NCBI RefSeq assembly: GCF_001423765.1
Contig: NZ_LMPG01000014.1
Coordinates: 124,001-188,000, forward strand
Reading direction: 5' to 3'
DNA: 64,000 nucleotides
Source: Sphingomonas sp. Leaf343
Lineage (GTDB): Bacteria; Pseudomonadota; Alphaproteobacteria; Sphingomonadales; Sphingomonadaceae
In this document: positions 23,578 through 32,499 of the stretch, one piece after another
How positions within the stretch are numbered: the stretch's first letter is position 1
How the letters are laid out: each line of letters starts with the position of its first letter
Notes under the pieces: generated by a model
The model's database searches: none
What the model was told of the DNA's origin: nothing
What the model saw: the letters and a program-made list of their open reading frames with translations, nothing else
Made by a program: the position numbers and the translations under genes

Positions 23578-24620
23578 GCGCGATCCTCCATGCCGTAATA
23601 GCTGCCGAAGCGCGCGCCGCCGGGCACGAACGACACGGCGTTGAGCACGAGCTGAATATGCTCGCAGCCGTCGAGCAGGTCGGCGGCCTGTCCGATCTCG
23701 GTTTCGGGCGTCCGGTCGGCGCGGACGACGAGCATCACCTGCCCGACCAGCATCGCCAGCACGGCGGCCGGCGACGCGGCGAGCGCGGGCGGGGAGTCGA
23801 AGATCAGCAGGCGGCGCGGATTGGCGTCGAGCAGGCGGCGGATCACCACCTCCGTCCGCGCACTGGCGAGCAACTCGGTGTCCATCGCGGTCTTCGCACC
23901 GGCCGGCAGCACCGACAGTTGCGGCACGTCGGTTTGGAGCACCAGCGACTCGACGTCGATCGTCTGATCCGCCAACGCGTCGAGCAGGCCAGGACCATCT
24001 TGTAGTCCGAGCCGGCGCAATACGTCGGGCTTGGCGACGTCGGCGTCGACCAGCAGCACCTCGGTATCGCGCTCGGCCGCCATCGAGAGGGCAAGATTGA
24101 CCGCGCAGAACGTCTTGCCGTCGCGCGGACGCGCCGAGCAGACGAGGACGCTGCGCGCCCGGTCGGCCTGATCGCTGTCGGCGACGCGGCGGCGGGTGAC
24201 GAGCAACTGGCGCTTGATGAGCCGGAACTCCTCGGCCAGCGGGCCGACCGGTGCGCCGGGCACGATCATGCCGTGTTCCGCGAGCATGCCGCGGTCGATC
24301 GCGAAGACGCCGGTGGGGAGCGGCGGCGGAACGAACTCGTCGGGGTCGGCCTCCGGGTCGGCGAGGAACTCGGCCGGGATCGCGGACAGGTCGGGGGCGG
24401 CCCGGGCAGCGTGAGTCACGGGAGCAGCGGGTTGCTGGGCGGCCAGGGCTTCGATTTTGCCCGGCACGACCGGAGGGGGGGGCGCGACCTCCACCTCCCG
24501 TCCGTCCCGGCCATGGTCAAAGGACGCACCCCCGACCTTCGCACGGTAGTGTTCGCCGAAGTCGTAGACCGCGGCGGCGCGTTCGAGCAGTGATGCGGGT
24601 CTGGCGTTGGGGAGGGTCAT
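23574..24620 (-). CDS. XrtA-associated tyrosine autokinase (BY-kinase)
   Basis: A 348-residue cytoplasmic kinase of the PEP-CTERM TyrKin family. After a Pro/Ala-rich N-terminal ~130 residues comes the CpsD/CapB-type domain with Walker A SARPRDGKT, Walker A' VLLVDADV and Walker B LLIFDSPPA. The C terminus ends in GSYYGMEDRA, so the tyrosine cluster is short (two adjacent Tyr). It pairs with the chain-length protein encoded immediately upstream, which it overlaps by 4 bases, and phosphorylation cycles should control polymer length. Confidence 0.92.
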   Translation of the reverse strand: MTLPNARPASLLERAAAVYDFGEHYRAKVGGASFDHGRDGREVEVAPPPPVVPGKIEALAAQQPAAPVTHAARAAPDLSAIPAEFLADPEADPDEFVPPPLPTGVFAIDRGMLAEHGMIVPGAPVGPLAEEFRLIKRQLLVTRRRVADSDQADRARSVLVCSARPRDGKTFCAVNLALSMAAERDTEVLLVDADVAKPDVLRRLGLQDGPGLLDALADQTIDVESLVLQTDVPQLSVLPAGAKTAMDTELLASARTEVVIRRLLDANPRRLLIFDSPPALAASPAAVLAMLVGQVMLVVRADRTPETEIGQAADLLDGCEHIQLVLNAVSFVPGGARFGSYYGMEDRA

Positions 24621-26128
24621 GCGGCCATCCCGCGCTGGAGGAACTCGATGCCGAGCAGCAGGACATAGGCGAGCGCGAGGCCCGCGGTCGCGCCGCCGAA
24701 GATCTTCAGATGCTTTGCGCGCAGATCAGACTGGGTGCGCGTCACGACTTCGCCGATCGAGCCGATCACGGTCAGGCCGGTCGCGCGTTCCAGCTTGGGT
24801 GCGGTCGCGAAGGTGGCGCGAAGCTGGCCCAGCGCAAACGCGCCGCCGATCCCCGCCGCCAGCCCGGCCAGCAGCACGCCGGTCAGCAGCAGCAGGCGGT
24901 TGGGCGCGCTTGGGACGCGCGGCGTGGTCGGCGGGTCGATCACGCTGAACTTCACCTGGTCGGTCTGCGACTGCGCCTGACCGCGCAACGCGATCTGTTC
25001 GCGGTTGGCGAGAAGCTGGTCGTACTGATCCTTCAGCACCTGATAGTCGCGCTCGATCTTGCCCTGTTCGGCGGCGACCTCCGGGTCCTCGGTCAGCCTT
25101 GAATTGAGCAGATCGAGATCGCCCTGAAGCTGGTTGCGACGGATGCGCAGGGCAGCGACCTGGCTCTGCTTGTCGGCCTGCATCGACTGGAGCGACAGAT
25201 AGAGCGGATTGCCGGTCCCGCCGCCGGCCACGCCGGTCGGCTCGCCGCGTGCGGCCGCCTGTGCGGAAGCGAGCTGACTTTTCAGCGCGACCACATCCGG
25301 GTGCGCGTCCGTAAAGCCGCGGGCGCGGGCGTCGGCCAACTGGCCCTGAAGTGCAGCGAGGCGCGCGCGGGCGGGGCCGCCGGTGATGCCCCCTGCCCCG
25401 GCGATCGTCTGCGGCGTGGCGGCCATCTGCCCCTGCACCGCCGACAGCGCGGATTGCGCCGCGCCGAGATCGCCGTCGACCTGCGCCATCTGCGCGCGCG
25501 CCGCGCCGATGCGGTCGGCGACCGAGCCGGTGCCCGGCAGGCTGCCGAGATAGCGGTTCTGAAAATCGGCGCGCTTCGATTCGGCGTCCTGCAACTGCTG
25601 CTGCCGCGTGGCGAGTTGCTTGTCGAGAAAAGCGAGGCTCTGCGACGTCTGCGTACGATCGCCGGCGAGGTTCTGTTCGACGAAGATGTCGATCAGCTTC
25701 TGCGTGACGGTGCGTGCCAGTTTCGGGCTGGCGGCGCTGGTCGTGATCTCGAACAGATTATCCTGCGTCGAAGTGACCTTGATGTTCTGCGCGAGCGAAG
25801 CGACGCGGTCGGCGACGTCGCGGTCGCTGGCGACCGTGTTCGCCAGATCGGTGCCGCGCACGACCTTTTCGAGATTGACGGCGGACACCAGCGTCTGGCG
25901 GATGCGATCGATGTCGGCGTTCTGGTCCTGAGGCTGACCGGTGAGGCCGGCGGGCAGCAACGTCTGCATCTGCACGAACACGCGCGCACGGCTCTCGTAG
26001 CGGCTGGGGATCTGGCTGACGACCAGCCAGCCCGCGACGCACACGCCCCACGCCGCCGCGAGCGCCAGCCAGCGCCGCGTCCAGATCGCGTGCAGCGCCA
26101 GTCGCGCCTCGTCATAGATACCGGTCAC
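24617..26128 (-). CDS. XrtA-associated polysaccharide chain-length determinant
   Basis: A 503-residue Wzz/GumC-type inner-membrane protein. Transmembrane helices flank a large periplasmic region: the first near residues 18-38, the second near 415-440, and another at the end (AYVLLLGIEFL). The periplasmic part is Gln/Ala-rich with long coiled-coil helices (about residues 165-390). It sets polymer length together with the downstream tyrosine kinase. It begins 10 bases after the export lipoprotein gene and ends in an ATGA overlap with the kinase. Confidence 0.92.
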   Translation of the reverse strand: MTGIYDEARLALHAIWTRRWLALAAAWGVCVAGWLVVSQIPSRYESRARVFVQMQTLLPAGLTGQPQDQNADIDRIRQTLVSAVNLEKVVRGTDLANTVASDRDVADRVASLAQNIKVTSTQDNLFEITTSAASPKLARTVTQKLIDIFVEQNLAGDRTQTSQSLAFLDKQLATRQQQLQDAESKRADFQNRYLGSLPGTGSVADRIGAARAQMAQVDGDLGAAQSALSAVQGQMAATPQTIAGAGGITGGPARARLAALQGQLADARARGFTDAHPDVVALKSQLASAQAAARGEPTGVAGGGTGNPLYLSLQSMQADKQSQVAALRIRRNQLQGDLDLLNSRLTEDPEVAAEQGKIERDYQVLKDQYDQLLANREQIALRGQAQSQTDQVKFSVIDPPTTPRVPSAPNRLLLLTGVLLAGLAAGIGGAFALGQLRATFATAPKLERATGLTVIGSIGEVVTRTQSDLRAKHLKIFGGATAGLALAYVLLLGIEFLQRGMAA

Positions 26129-26138
26129 GGCCGGGCGC

Positions 26139-26774
26139 TCAGAACATCGACTCGGGGATGATGATGACGTCGCCCGGCTCCAGCCGGACGTTCGCCTGAC
26201 TGTCGCCCTTCTTCAGCAGGTTCGAGATCTGAAGCTGATACTCCTTCTGCTTGCCGGTGCCGCGATCGTAGCGGACCAGCCGCGCCTTGTTGCCCGCGGC
26301 ATACTGGTTGAGGCCGCCGACCGCGATCATCGCGTCGAGCAGTGTCATATTGGCTCGGTACGGGATCGACGCGGGCTTTTCGGTCGCGCCGACGACGCGG
26401 ACCTGCTGCGAATAGGTGCCGGAGAAATTCTCGACGATGACGGAGACGATCGGCGCGTTGATGTAGGCGGTCAGCGCCTTCTTCATGTCGTCCGACAGTT
26501 GCGACGGCGTCTTGCCGACGGCGGGCATGTCGCTGACCAGGGGCGTGGTGATGCGGCCGTCTGGCCGGACCTGCACCTTCGCGGACAGTTCGGGATTACG
26601 CCACACGAAGACCGACAGCTGGTCGAGCGGGCCGATGACATATTCCTCGCTGGGTGTCTCACGACTGGCGACGTAGCCCGCGGCGGGCAGTTCCGGACGG
26701 CTGCCGCCGGCACCGGCGCAGGCCGCAAGCATCATCGTCGTCGCGAAGGCGAGAGGGGCACGGTACGAACGCAT
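26139..26774 (-). CDS. XrtA-associated polysaccharide export lipoprotein (Wza-like)
   Basis: A 211-residue outer-membrane lipoprotein. The lipobox LAAC places the acylated Cys at residue 19. Poly_export and SLBB domains follow (YVIGPLDQLSVFVWRNPELS, then VRVVGATEKPASIPYR). It should form the export pore in the outer membrane. Three in-frame ATGs occur close together; I choose 26774 because GGAG lies 6 bases upstream of it. A 95-base gap separates it from the PLP decarboxylase gene, and an internal promoter there is possible. Confidence 0.92.
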   Translation of the reverse strand: MRSYRAPLAFATTMMLAACAGAGGSRPELPAAGYVASRETPSEEYVIGPLDQLSVFVWRNPELSAKVQVRPDGRITTPLVSDMPAVGKTPSQLSDDMKKALTAYINAPIVSVIVENFSGTYSQQVRVVGATEKPASIPYRANMTLLDAMIAVGGLNQYAAGNKARLVRYDRGTGKQKEYQLQISNLLKKGDSQANVRLEPGDVIIIPESMF

Positions 26775-26869
26775 CGACATCTCCATGGGCCGATCCGGCG
26801 CGGACGCAGGACGGGCTTTCAGAGGCGGCTATGCGGGGCAGAGGTGAAGATAGCGTTAGTGACGCTTCG

Positions 26870-28087
26870 TTAAGACGCGACCCGTTCGAGGGCGGGCGGA
26901 TGACCGAGGAACGCCGCCGGGCTGGCGGTCGCGCCATAGGCGCCGGCGAGGAAGATCGCGATCAGGTCGCCCGGCTCCGCACGGGGTAGCGCGACCCGGT
27001 CGCCCAGCCGGTCGAGCGGTGTGCAGAGCGGGCCGACGACGGAGACGGTTTCGGTGGGCTGGTCGCCCATCCGGTGCGCGATGGCGATCGGGTAGTTGCG
27101 ACGGACGACGGTGCCGAAATTGCCGGATGCGGCAAGCTGGTGGTTGAGGCCGCCGTCGAGGATCAGGAACGTCTCGCCACCGCTGTCCTTCCGGTCGACG
27201 ATGCGGGAAATATAGACCCCCGCTTCCGCGACCAGCCAGCGGCCCAGTTCGATCGCGAAGCGGCCGTCCGCGAGAACGGGCGCGCGGGTCGCGAGTGCTT
27301 CCCCAAGGCGCCGGCCGACATGCTCCACGTCCAGCGGGTGATCGCCGGCGAAGTACGGCACGCCGAAACCGCCGCCGAGATTGACGAGCGGCGGTACATG
27401 ACCCGCGTCGTCGGCAAGGCGGCCGGCGAGTGCCAGCGTCGCTGCCTGCGTATCGGCGATGGCATCCGCATCCAGCGCCTGGCTGCCGGCATAGATGTGG
27501 AACCCGCGCCAGTTCGCACCGCTGGCGACGAGATGCCGGACCAATGCCGGCACGCGCACGGCATCGATGCCGAAGGGGGATGGACGCCCGCCCATTTTCA
27601 TACCCGATCCACGGAGTTCGACGTCGGGGTTCACTCGGATTGCGAGGTTCGGGGTCAGCCCCGAACGATTCGCGATCGTCAGCGCGCGTGCCGCCTCGCC
27701 CTCCGATTCCAGATTGATCGTCGCACCCGAGACGATCGCCGCTTCGAGTTCGGGATCGCGCTTGCCGGGACCGGCGAAGCTGATCGCGACGGCGGGCTTT
27801 ACGGCCAGCGCGCGGGCGAGCTCGCCGCCCGAGGCCACGTCGAGGCCGTCGACCAGCGGCGCGACCGCGGCAAGCAGGTCCGGGTGCGGGTTGGCCTTGA
27901 TCGCGTAATGGAGGTCGACTGAGGGGAGTGCCGCCCGGAAGCGGTCGACGCGGGCGGCAACGATCGCCGCGTCGTAGACGAACAGCGGTGTCGCCGCCGA
28001 CGCCCATGACGACGCGCTGCGACCGGCGATCGTCAGGTCACCCTGCTGAAGGACGAACTCAGGCGGAATCGGGCCGACAGGCTTCAT
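26870..28087 (-). CDS. XrtA-associated PLP-dependent decarboxylase
   Basis: A 405-residue fold-type III PLP enzyme of the exosortase A-associated decarboxylase family, related to diaminopimelate/ornithine decarboxylases. The PLP lysine is Lys64 in YAIKANPHPD, the phosphate loop is NLGGGFGVP, and the C-terminal region keeps GAYGA. The substrate is unknown. Because it overlaps an acyl-CoA ligase gene (ATGA) and a carrier protein is encoded divergently, it may act on a carrier-bound amino acid. It is a paralogue of the decarboxylase at 11984, sharing the same lysine spacing. Confidence 0.9.
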   Translation of the reverse strand: MKPVGPIPPEFVLQQGDLTIAGRSASSWASAATPLFVYDAAIVAARVDRFRAALPSVDLHYAIKANPHPDLLAAVAPLVDGLDVASGGELARALAVKPAVAISFAGPGKRDPELEAAIVSGATINLESEGEAARALTIANRSGLTPNLAIRVNPDVELRGSGMKMGGRPSPFGIDAVRVPALVRHLVASGANWRGFHIYAGSQALDADAIADTQAATLALAGRLADDAGHVPPLVNLGGGFGVPYFAGDHPLDVEHVGRRLGEALATRAPVLADGRFAIELGRWLVAEAGVYISRIVDRKDSGGETFLILDGGLNHQLAASGNFGTVVRRNYPIAIAHRMGDQPTETVSVVGPLCTPLDRLGDRVALPRAEPGDLIAIFLAGAYGATASPAAFLGHPPALERVAS

Positions 28088-29583
28088 GACGTCAGGTCCC
28101 TGCGGATGCCCGCCCGGTCGAGCTTGCCGTTGGCGTTGCGGGGGAGTTCGTCGTGCCAAACGTAGCGTAGCGGCTGCATGAAAGCCGGCAGCTCGGTCTT
28201 CAGGCGCTGACGCAAGGAAGGTTCGTCAGCGGCGTCCCCTGCGACGGCCGCGACGATCACCTGACCGAGGCGTTCGTTGTCCATACCGATCGCCACCGCC
28301 TCGCGCGCTTCGCCGCCGGACAGGATGGCGTCCTCGATTTCCTGTGGACTGATACGGTTACCGGCGGACTTTATCATCTCGTCATCACGGCCGACGAACC
28401 GGAACAGGCCGTCCGCCCCTTCGGTCACGGTGTCGCCAGACCAGACCGCCATCCCCTGCCCCATGAAGTCCGGGGCGGGGCGGAAGCGTTGCGCGGTCCG
28501 CTCCGCATTCTGCCAATAGCCCTGCGCAACAAGCGGGCCGGCGTGAACGAGTTCGCCCGGCTCGCCGGGCGCGGCGCGCGTATTGTCCGGGCGCACCGTG
28601 GCGACCTCCGCGAAGGGGATGGCGCGGCCCATCGCGTCGGGGTTCGCGTCGACCAGATCGGGCGCGAGATAGGTCGAGCGGAATGCCTCGGTCAGGCCGT
28701 ACATCGGATAGAGATCGGCCTCCGGGAACCGCTCCCGCAACGCACGGACGAGGCGAGGAGTCAGCGCACCGCCGGAGTTGGTCAGGCGACGCAGGCGGGC
28801 GGCGGTTTCGCACGGCCAGTCCGCCTCCAGCAGTTGCACCCACAAAGGAGGTACGCCGGCGAGGGTCGTTGCATCGGCACGCTCCACCGCCTTCACGACA
28901 TCGCGCGCGACGAGATAGTCGAGCGGTGCGACGGATGCCCCCGCGGCCCAAGTCGACAAAAGCTGGTTCTGACCATAGTCGAACGATAAAGGAAGAACTC
29001 CGAGAACTCTGTCTTCTCTTTGTATTTCAAGATAATGTGCTACGGATATCGCACCCAGCCAGAGGTTTGCATGGCTAAGCATCACGCCCTTGGGGCGGCC
29101 GGTCGATCCCGATGTGTAGAGGATCGCCGCCAGCGCCTGCGGATCGTGCGACGATGCCGGCAGCAGTTCCAGATGCGGCGCAGCGACCTCCGCTTCAGCG
29201 ACGATCGTGCACCCGGCCGGCAGGTGGCCCGGCTCCAGCGTCGCGGCGCGGGCGGGTTGCGTCAGGAGCATCGCCGCGCCGCTGTCGGACAGGATGTGCG
29301 CGACCTGTGCGCGGCGGAGAGCGGGATTGATCGGGACGTGGATCAGGCCGGCACGCACGGTCGCAAGCGGCATTATGCAGGCCGTGCGCGTCTTCGGCAG
29401 CCATGTCGCGATGCGTTCGCCCGGCGTGTGGCGAGCGGCGAGCCATGACGAGAGGCCGCCGACCGCGACCTCCAGCTCGGCATAGGTCATCGCCCCCGCG
29501 CGATCGACCAGCGCCACGGCATCCGCGGCTCCGCGAGCCGGGAGGTGGTCGAGCGGACGGGGCACCGGGTCGAGCGGGATCAT
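28084..29583 (-). CDS. XrtA-associated acyl-CoA ligase (AMP-forming)
   Basis: A 499-residue ANL-superfamily adenylating enzyme. The P-loop is LYTSGSTGRPKGVMLSH (about residue 160); YGLTEAFRST is the A5-type motif and NGKLDR carries the catalytic C-terminal lysine. It activates a carboxylate as acyl-AMP and hands it to CoA or to a carrier protein, plausibly the one encoded divergently at 29728. I chose the ATG at 29583; a TTG seven codons upstream is possible and no Shine-Dalgarno supports either. It is the first gene of the minus-strand exopolysaccharide unit. Confidence 0.92.
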   Translation of the reverse strand: MIPLDPVPRPLDHLPARGAADAVALVDRAGAMTYAELEVAVGGLSSWLAARHTPGERIATWLPKTRTACIMPLATVRAGLIHVPINPALRRAQVAHILSDSGAAMLLTQPARAATLEPGHLPAGCTIVAEAEVAAPHLELLPASSHDPQALAAILYTSGSTGRPKGVMLSHANLWLGAISVAHYLEIQREDRVLGVLPLSFDYGQNQLLSTWAAGASVAPLDYLVARDVVKAVERADATTLAGVPPLWVQLLEADWPCETAARLRRLTNSGGALTPRLVRALRERFPEADLYPMYGLTEAFRSTYLAPDLVDANPDAMGRAIPFAEVATVRPDNTRAAPGEPGELVHAGPLVAQGYWQNAERTAQRFRPAPDFMGQGMAVWSGDTVTEGADGLFRFVGRDDEMIKSAGNRISPQEIEDAILSGGEAREAVAIGMDNERLGQVIVAAVAGDAADEPSLRQRLKTELPAFMQPLRYVWHDELPRNANGKLDRAGIRRDLTS

Positions 29584-29727
29584 GCGGGAAGGATGTAGCG
29601 GCAACAGCGACGGGTTGCACGAGGCGGCGTGCGCAGGGAGGCCGGGCGCAGGACGCCGGTCGCGTGGACATTGCCGTTTCGCCCGGCGGGCGATAGGGGC
29701 GCTGCATAACAGCCGGGAAACGGGGCT

Positions 29728-30003
29728 TTGCTTCCAGAACGCAGCGAAACGACGGTCGAGGATGCGGTGCGCGCCGTACTGGGCGATGTGCTGGGCCTGT
29801 CGCCCGGGCGGGTCGCGGCGTTCGATGCGGAGACGCCGCTGTTCGGTGCGCTGCCCGAACTGGATTCGATGGCGGTCGCCAGCGTCCTGACCGAACTGGA
29901 GGATCGTCTCGGTATCCTGATCGAGGATGACGAGGTCGATGGCGACATGCTGGAGACCTTCGGCGCGCTGACCGATTTCGCCGCCTCCAAGGCGCGGACC
30001 TGA
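29728..30003 (+). CDS. XrtA-associated acyl carrier protein
   Basis: A 91-residue acidic carrier protein. The phosphopantetheine attachment Ser is Ser47 in ELDSMAV, and the four-helix pattern of ACP is evident. It begins with TTG; upstream is GGGAAACGGGG, which could serve as a weak ribosome-binding site. It lies divergent from the acyl-CoA ligase gene with 144 bases between them and is followed by two hydrolase-like genes with overlapping ends. It most likely carries the acyl or aminoacyl group made by the ligase. Confidence 0.88.
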   Translation: MLPERSETTVEDAVRAVLGDVLGLSPGRVAAFDAETPLFGALPELDSMAVASVLTELEDRLGILIEDDEVDGDMLETFGALTDFAASKART

Positions 30004-30680
30004 TCGACGCCTATGACTGGGCCGGCGGCCGGGAGGCGATGCTGCGCTTCGGGCCGGATGACGGGCCGGTCGTCATCGCGTCGCTGCCGCTGTTCGAAGA
30101 GGCGAACCGGACGCGGGCCTTCGTCGTGGCGGTTCTGCGGGTGCTGGCTGTACAGGGCGTGGGTAGCATCTTGCCGCACTGGCCCGGCACCGGCGAGAGC
30201 CTGATCGAAACGCAGGATGCGCGGCTGATGGCGATGCGCGCCGCGTGCGAGGCGCTGGTCGAGCAGATCACGCGACCGGCCTATGCACTGGGCGTGCGGA
30301 GCGGGACGTTGATCGATGCGTCGGCGCCGGTGGATGGGCGTTGGCACCTCTCCCCGGTGGAGGGCGAGACGCTGCTGCGCGAGTTGGCGCGGACGAGGCC
30401 GGGTATGGACGTCGCGACCTTGCTGGAAGCGAACGAGCCGGTCGAGCTGGCGGGCAATCTGCTGTCGCCAACGATGCTGTCCGATCTGGCGAACGCGCGG
30501 GTTTATGACGGCGAGCATGTGCCGCGACGCGTGGTGCGACTCGACAGCGATCCCCGACCGGCAGACCTGAAGATGGCGGGGGCACCGCTCTGGCGGCGAG
30601 CGGAGCCGGGCAGCGATCGGGCGCTGGCGGAGCGGCTGGCGAGCGACATCGCGGCGTGGGTGCGATCATGCGAAGGGTGA
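30000..30680 (+). CDS. XrtA-locus alpha/beta-hydrolase-like protein, possible CTG start
   Basis: A protein of about 226 residues (213 from the first ATG) with weak alpha/beta-hydrolase features (LPHWPGTGESLIE). It lacks an obvious G-x-S-x-G elbow, having YALGVRSGT instead. It occupies the place of the hydrolase genes found in exosortase A loci. The first in-frame ATG (30039) has GGGAGG only 2 bases away. A CTG at 30000 overlaps the carrier stop as CTGA and has AAGG 7 bases upstream, matching the overlap style of the neighbours, so I extend the gene to it. The function is not known. Confidence 0.7.
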   Translation: MIDAYDWAGGREAMLRFGPDDGPVVIASLPLFEEANRTRAFVVAVLRVLAVQGVGSILPHWPGTGESLIETQDARLMAMRAACEALVEQITRPAYALGVRSGTLIDASAPVDGRWHLSPVEGETLLRELARTRPGMDVATLLEANEPVELAGNLLSPTMLSDLANARVYDGEHVPRRVVRLDSDPRPADLKMAGAPLWRRAEPGSDRALAERLASDIAAWVRSCEG

Positions 30681-31438
30681 TCCGCTTCACCTCCGAAAGT
30701 CACGGCCTGTTCGGCACGCTCGACGAAGCGGACGGGCGCACGGGTGTGCTGATCGTATCCGGCGGCAGCGAGCCGCGCATCGGCGCGCATCGTGGGATGG
30801 CGATGCTGGCCGCTCGGCTGGCGTCGGGGGGCGTGCCGGTGTTCCGCTTCGACCGGCGCGGGGTCGGCGACTCTGAGGGTGAGGATCGGGGGTTTGAAGC
30901 GAGCGTCCCGGATGTCCTGAATGCGTCGCTGATCTTTCGCAGCCAGATGCCGCAGGTCGAGCGGCTGGTCGGCTTCGGCAATTGCGATGCGGCGAGCGCC
31001 CTGGCGCTGGGCGGTCGGACCTGCCGAGTCGACGCGGTACTGCTCGCCAATCCCTGGCTGCGCGAGGAGGCGGACGCCCTGCCCCCTGCCGCAGCGATCC
31101 GCGCGCGCTATGCGCAGCGGCTGCGTGACCCGGCGGAATGGCGTCGGCTGCTGACCGGCGGTGTCGATCTGGGCAAACTGGCCGGTGGGCTGACGAAGCT
31201 TGGCCGCCGCAGCGCGCCCGATCCGCTGGCTGATCGGGTGCTGGCGGGGATCGACGCGTGGGGCGACGCCGGGCGGATCGTGCTGGCCGAAGGCGATGCC
31301 ACCGCGATCGCCTTCGCCGACGCTGCGGTGGGCCGCGACTACACGATCGAGCGAGTTGCCACCGCATCCCACAGCTTTGTCGGCCATGCCGACACGCTGC
31401 ACCGCCTGCTGATCGAGGCTATTCGGCGGCTTCCCTGA
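30668..31438 (+). CDS. Exosortase A system-associated hydrolase 1
   Basis: A 256-residue alpha/beta-hydrolase-fold protein of the family found only in exosortase A loci. GVLIVSGGSEPRIGAHRG near residue 28 and FRFDRRGVGDSEG are family-defining. The expected nucleophile elbow reads GFGNCDAAS, so Cys takes the Ser position. It starts 13 bases inside the preceding gene. Its last 20 bases overlap the convergent trxB gene. The natural substrate is unknown; release of a carrier-bound product is one idea. Confidence 0.88.
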   Translation: MRRVIRFTSESHGLFGTLDEADGRTGVLIVSGGSEPRIGAHRGMAMLAARLASGGVPVFRFDRRGVGDSEGEDRGFEASVPDVLNASLIFRSQMPQVERLVGFGNCDAASALALGGRTCRVDAVLLANPWLREEADALPPAAAIRARYAQRLRDPAEWRRLLTGGVDLGKLAGGLTKLGRRSAPDPLADRVLAGIDAWGDAGRIVLAEGDATAIAFADAAVGRDYTIERVATASHSFVGHADTLHRLLIEAIRRLP

Positions 31439-32387
31439 ATTCCTCGAACTCCGCGGCCGCGAGGAAGCGTTCGGCGTCGAGTGCAGCCATGCAGCCCGTG
31501 CCGGCCGCGGTCACTGCCTGACGATAGACCTTGTCCTGTACGTCGCCGCACGCGAACACACCGGGCACGCTGGTGCGCGTCGAGCCGACCTCGACGGTGA
31601 TGTAGCCGTCGCCGTCGAGATCGAGATGGCCGCGGAACAGTTCGGTCGCCGGATGGTGCCCGATCGCGACGAAGCCGCCCTCGACATCGAGACGCGAATG
31701 TTCGCCGGTGACGGTGTCCTCCAGTTCCAGCGCGACGAGGCCGGCATTGCCGCCGCCGTCGACAAACGCGCGGACTTCCTTGTTCCACAAGACCTTGATG
31801 TTGGGATGCGCGTGCAGCCGCTCCTGCAGGATGCGCTCGGCGCGCAGGGTGTCGCGGCGGTGGATCAGCGTCACGTCATCCGAGTGGTTGGTCAGGTACA
31901 GCGCCTCCTCGACCGCGGTGTTGCCGCCGCCGATCACCGCGACCTTCTTGCCGCGGTAAAAGAAGCCGTCGCAGGTTGCGCAGGCGCTGACGCCCTTGCC
32001 CTTCATCGCGTCTTCGCTGTCGAGGCCGAGCCACTTGGCCTGCGCGCCGGTGGCGATCACCAGCACCTCGCCCTCGTACACGTCGCCCCCGTCACCGATC
32101 AGGCGGAACGGCCGCTGCGTCAGGTCGACCTCCGTGATCGTGTCCCACATCAGGCGGGTGCCGACATGCTCCGCCTGCTTCTGCATCTGTTCCATCAGCC
32201 ACGGGCCCTGGATCACGTCAGCGAAGCCGGGATAATTCTCGACATCGGTGGTGGTGGTCAGCTGGCCGCCGGGCTGGATACCCTGCACGACGATCGGCTG
32301 CATCCCCGCCCGCGCGCCATAGATCGCGGCCGACAACCCCGCGGGGCCGGAGCCGAGAATGAGCATGCGAGTGGTATGCGTCGTCAT
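31419..32387 (-). CDS. trxB: Thioredoxin-disulfide reductase
   Basis: Reduces thioredoxin with NADPH. The 322-residue flavoprotein has the FAD site ILGSGPAGLSAAIY at the N terminus, the redox pair Cys136-Ala-Thr-Cys139, the NADPH site GGGNTAVEEALYL and the C-terminal FAD motif GVFACGDVQD. The ATG at 32387 is supported by AGGA 8 bases upstream; a longer in-frame form is not. The 3' end overlaps the convergent hydrolase gene by 20 bases. It is divergent from the molybdoenzyme gene with 112 bases between. Confidence 0.96.
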   Translation of the reverse strand: MTTHTTRMLILGSGPAGLSAAIYGARAGMQPIVVQGIQPGGQLTTTTDVENYPGFADVIQGPWLMEQMQKQAEHVGTRLMWDTITEVDLTQRPFRLIGDGGDVYEGEVLVIATGAQAKWLGLDSEDAMKGKGVSACATCDGFFYRGKKVAVIGGGNTAVEEALYLTNHSDDVTLIHRRDTLRAERILQERLHAHPNIKVLWNKEVRAFVDGGGNAGLVALELEDTVTGEHSRLDVEGGFVAIGHHPATELFRGHLDLDGDGYITVEVGSTRTSVPGVFACGDVQDKVYRQAVTAAGTGCMAALDAERFLAAAEFEEFREAAE

Positions 32388-32499
32388 CAAATGCGTCCTG
32401 TCCGAATCGAACCTCATCTAGGCGTTCCGACGGCGAATTTGAACCGGCAGTCACGGCACCGATCCGCCGCCCGCTTCGTTATGAGATTGCGGAGGAATC

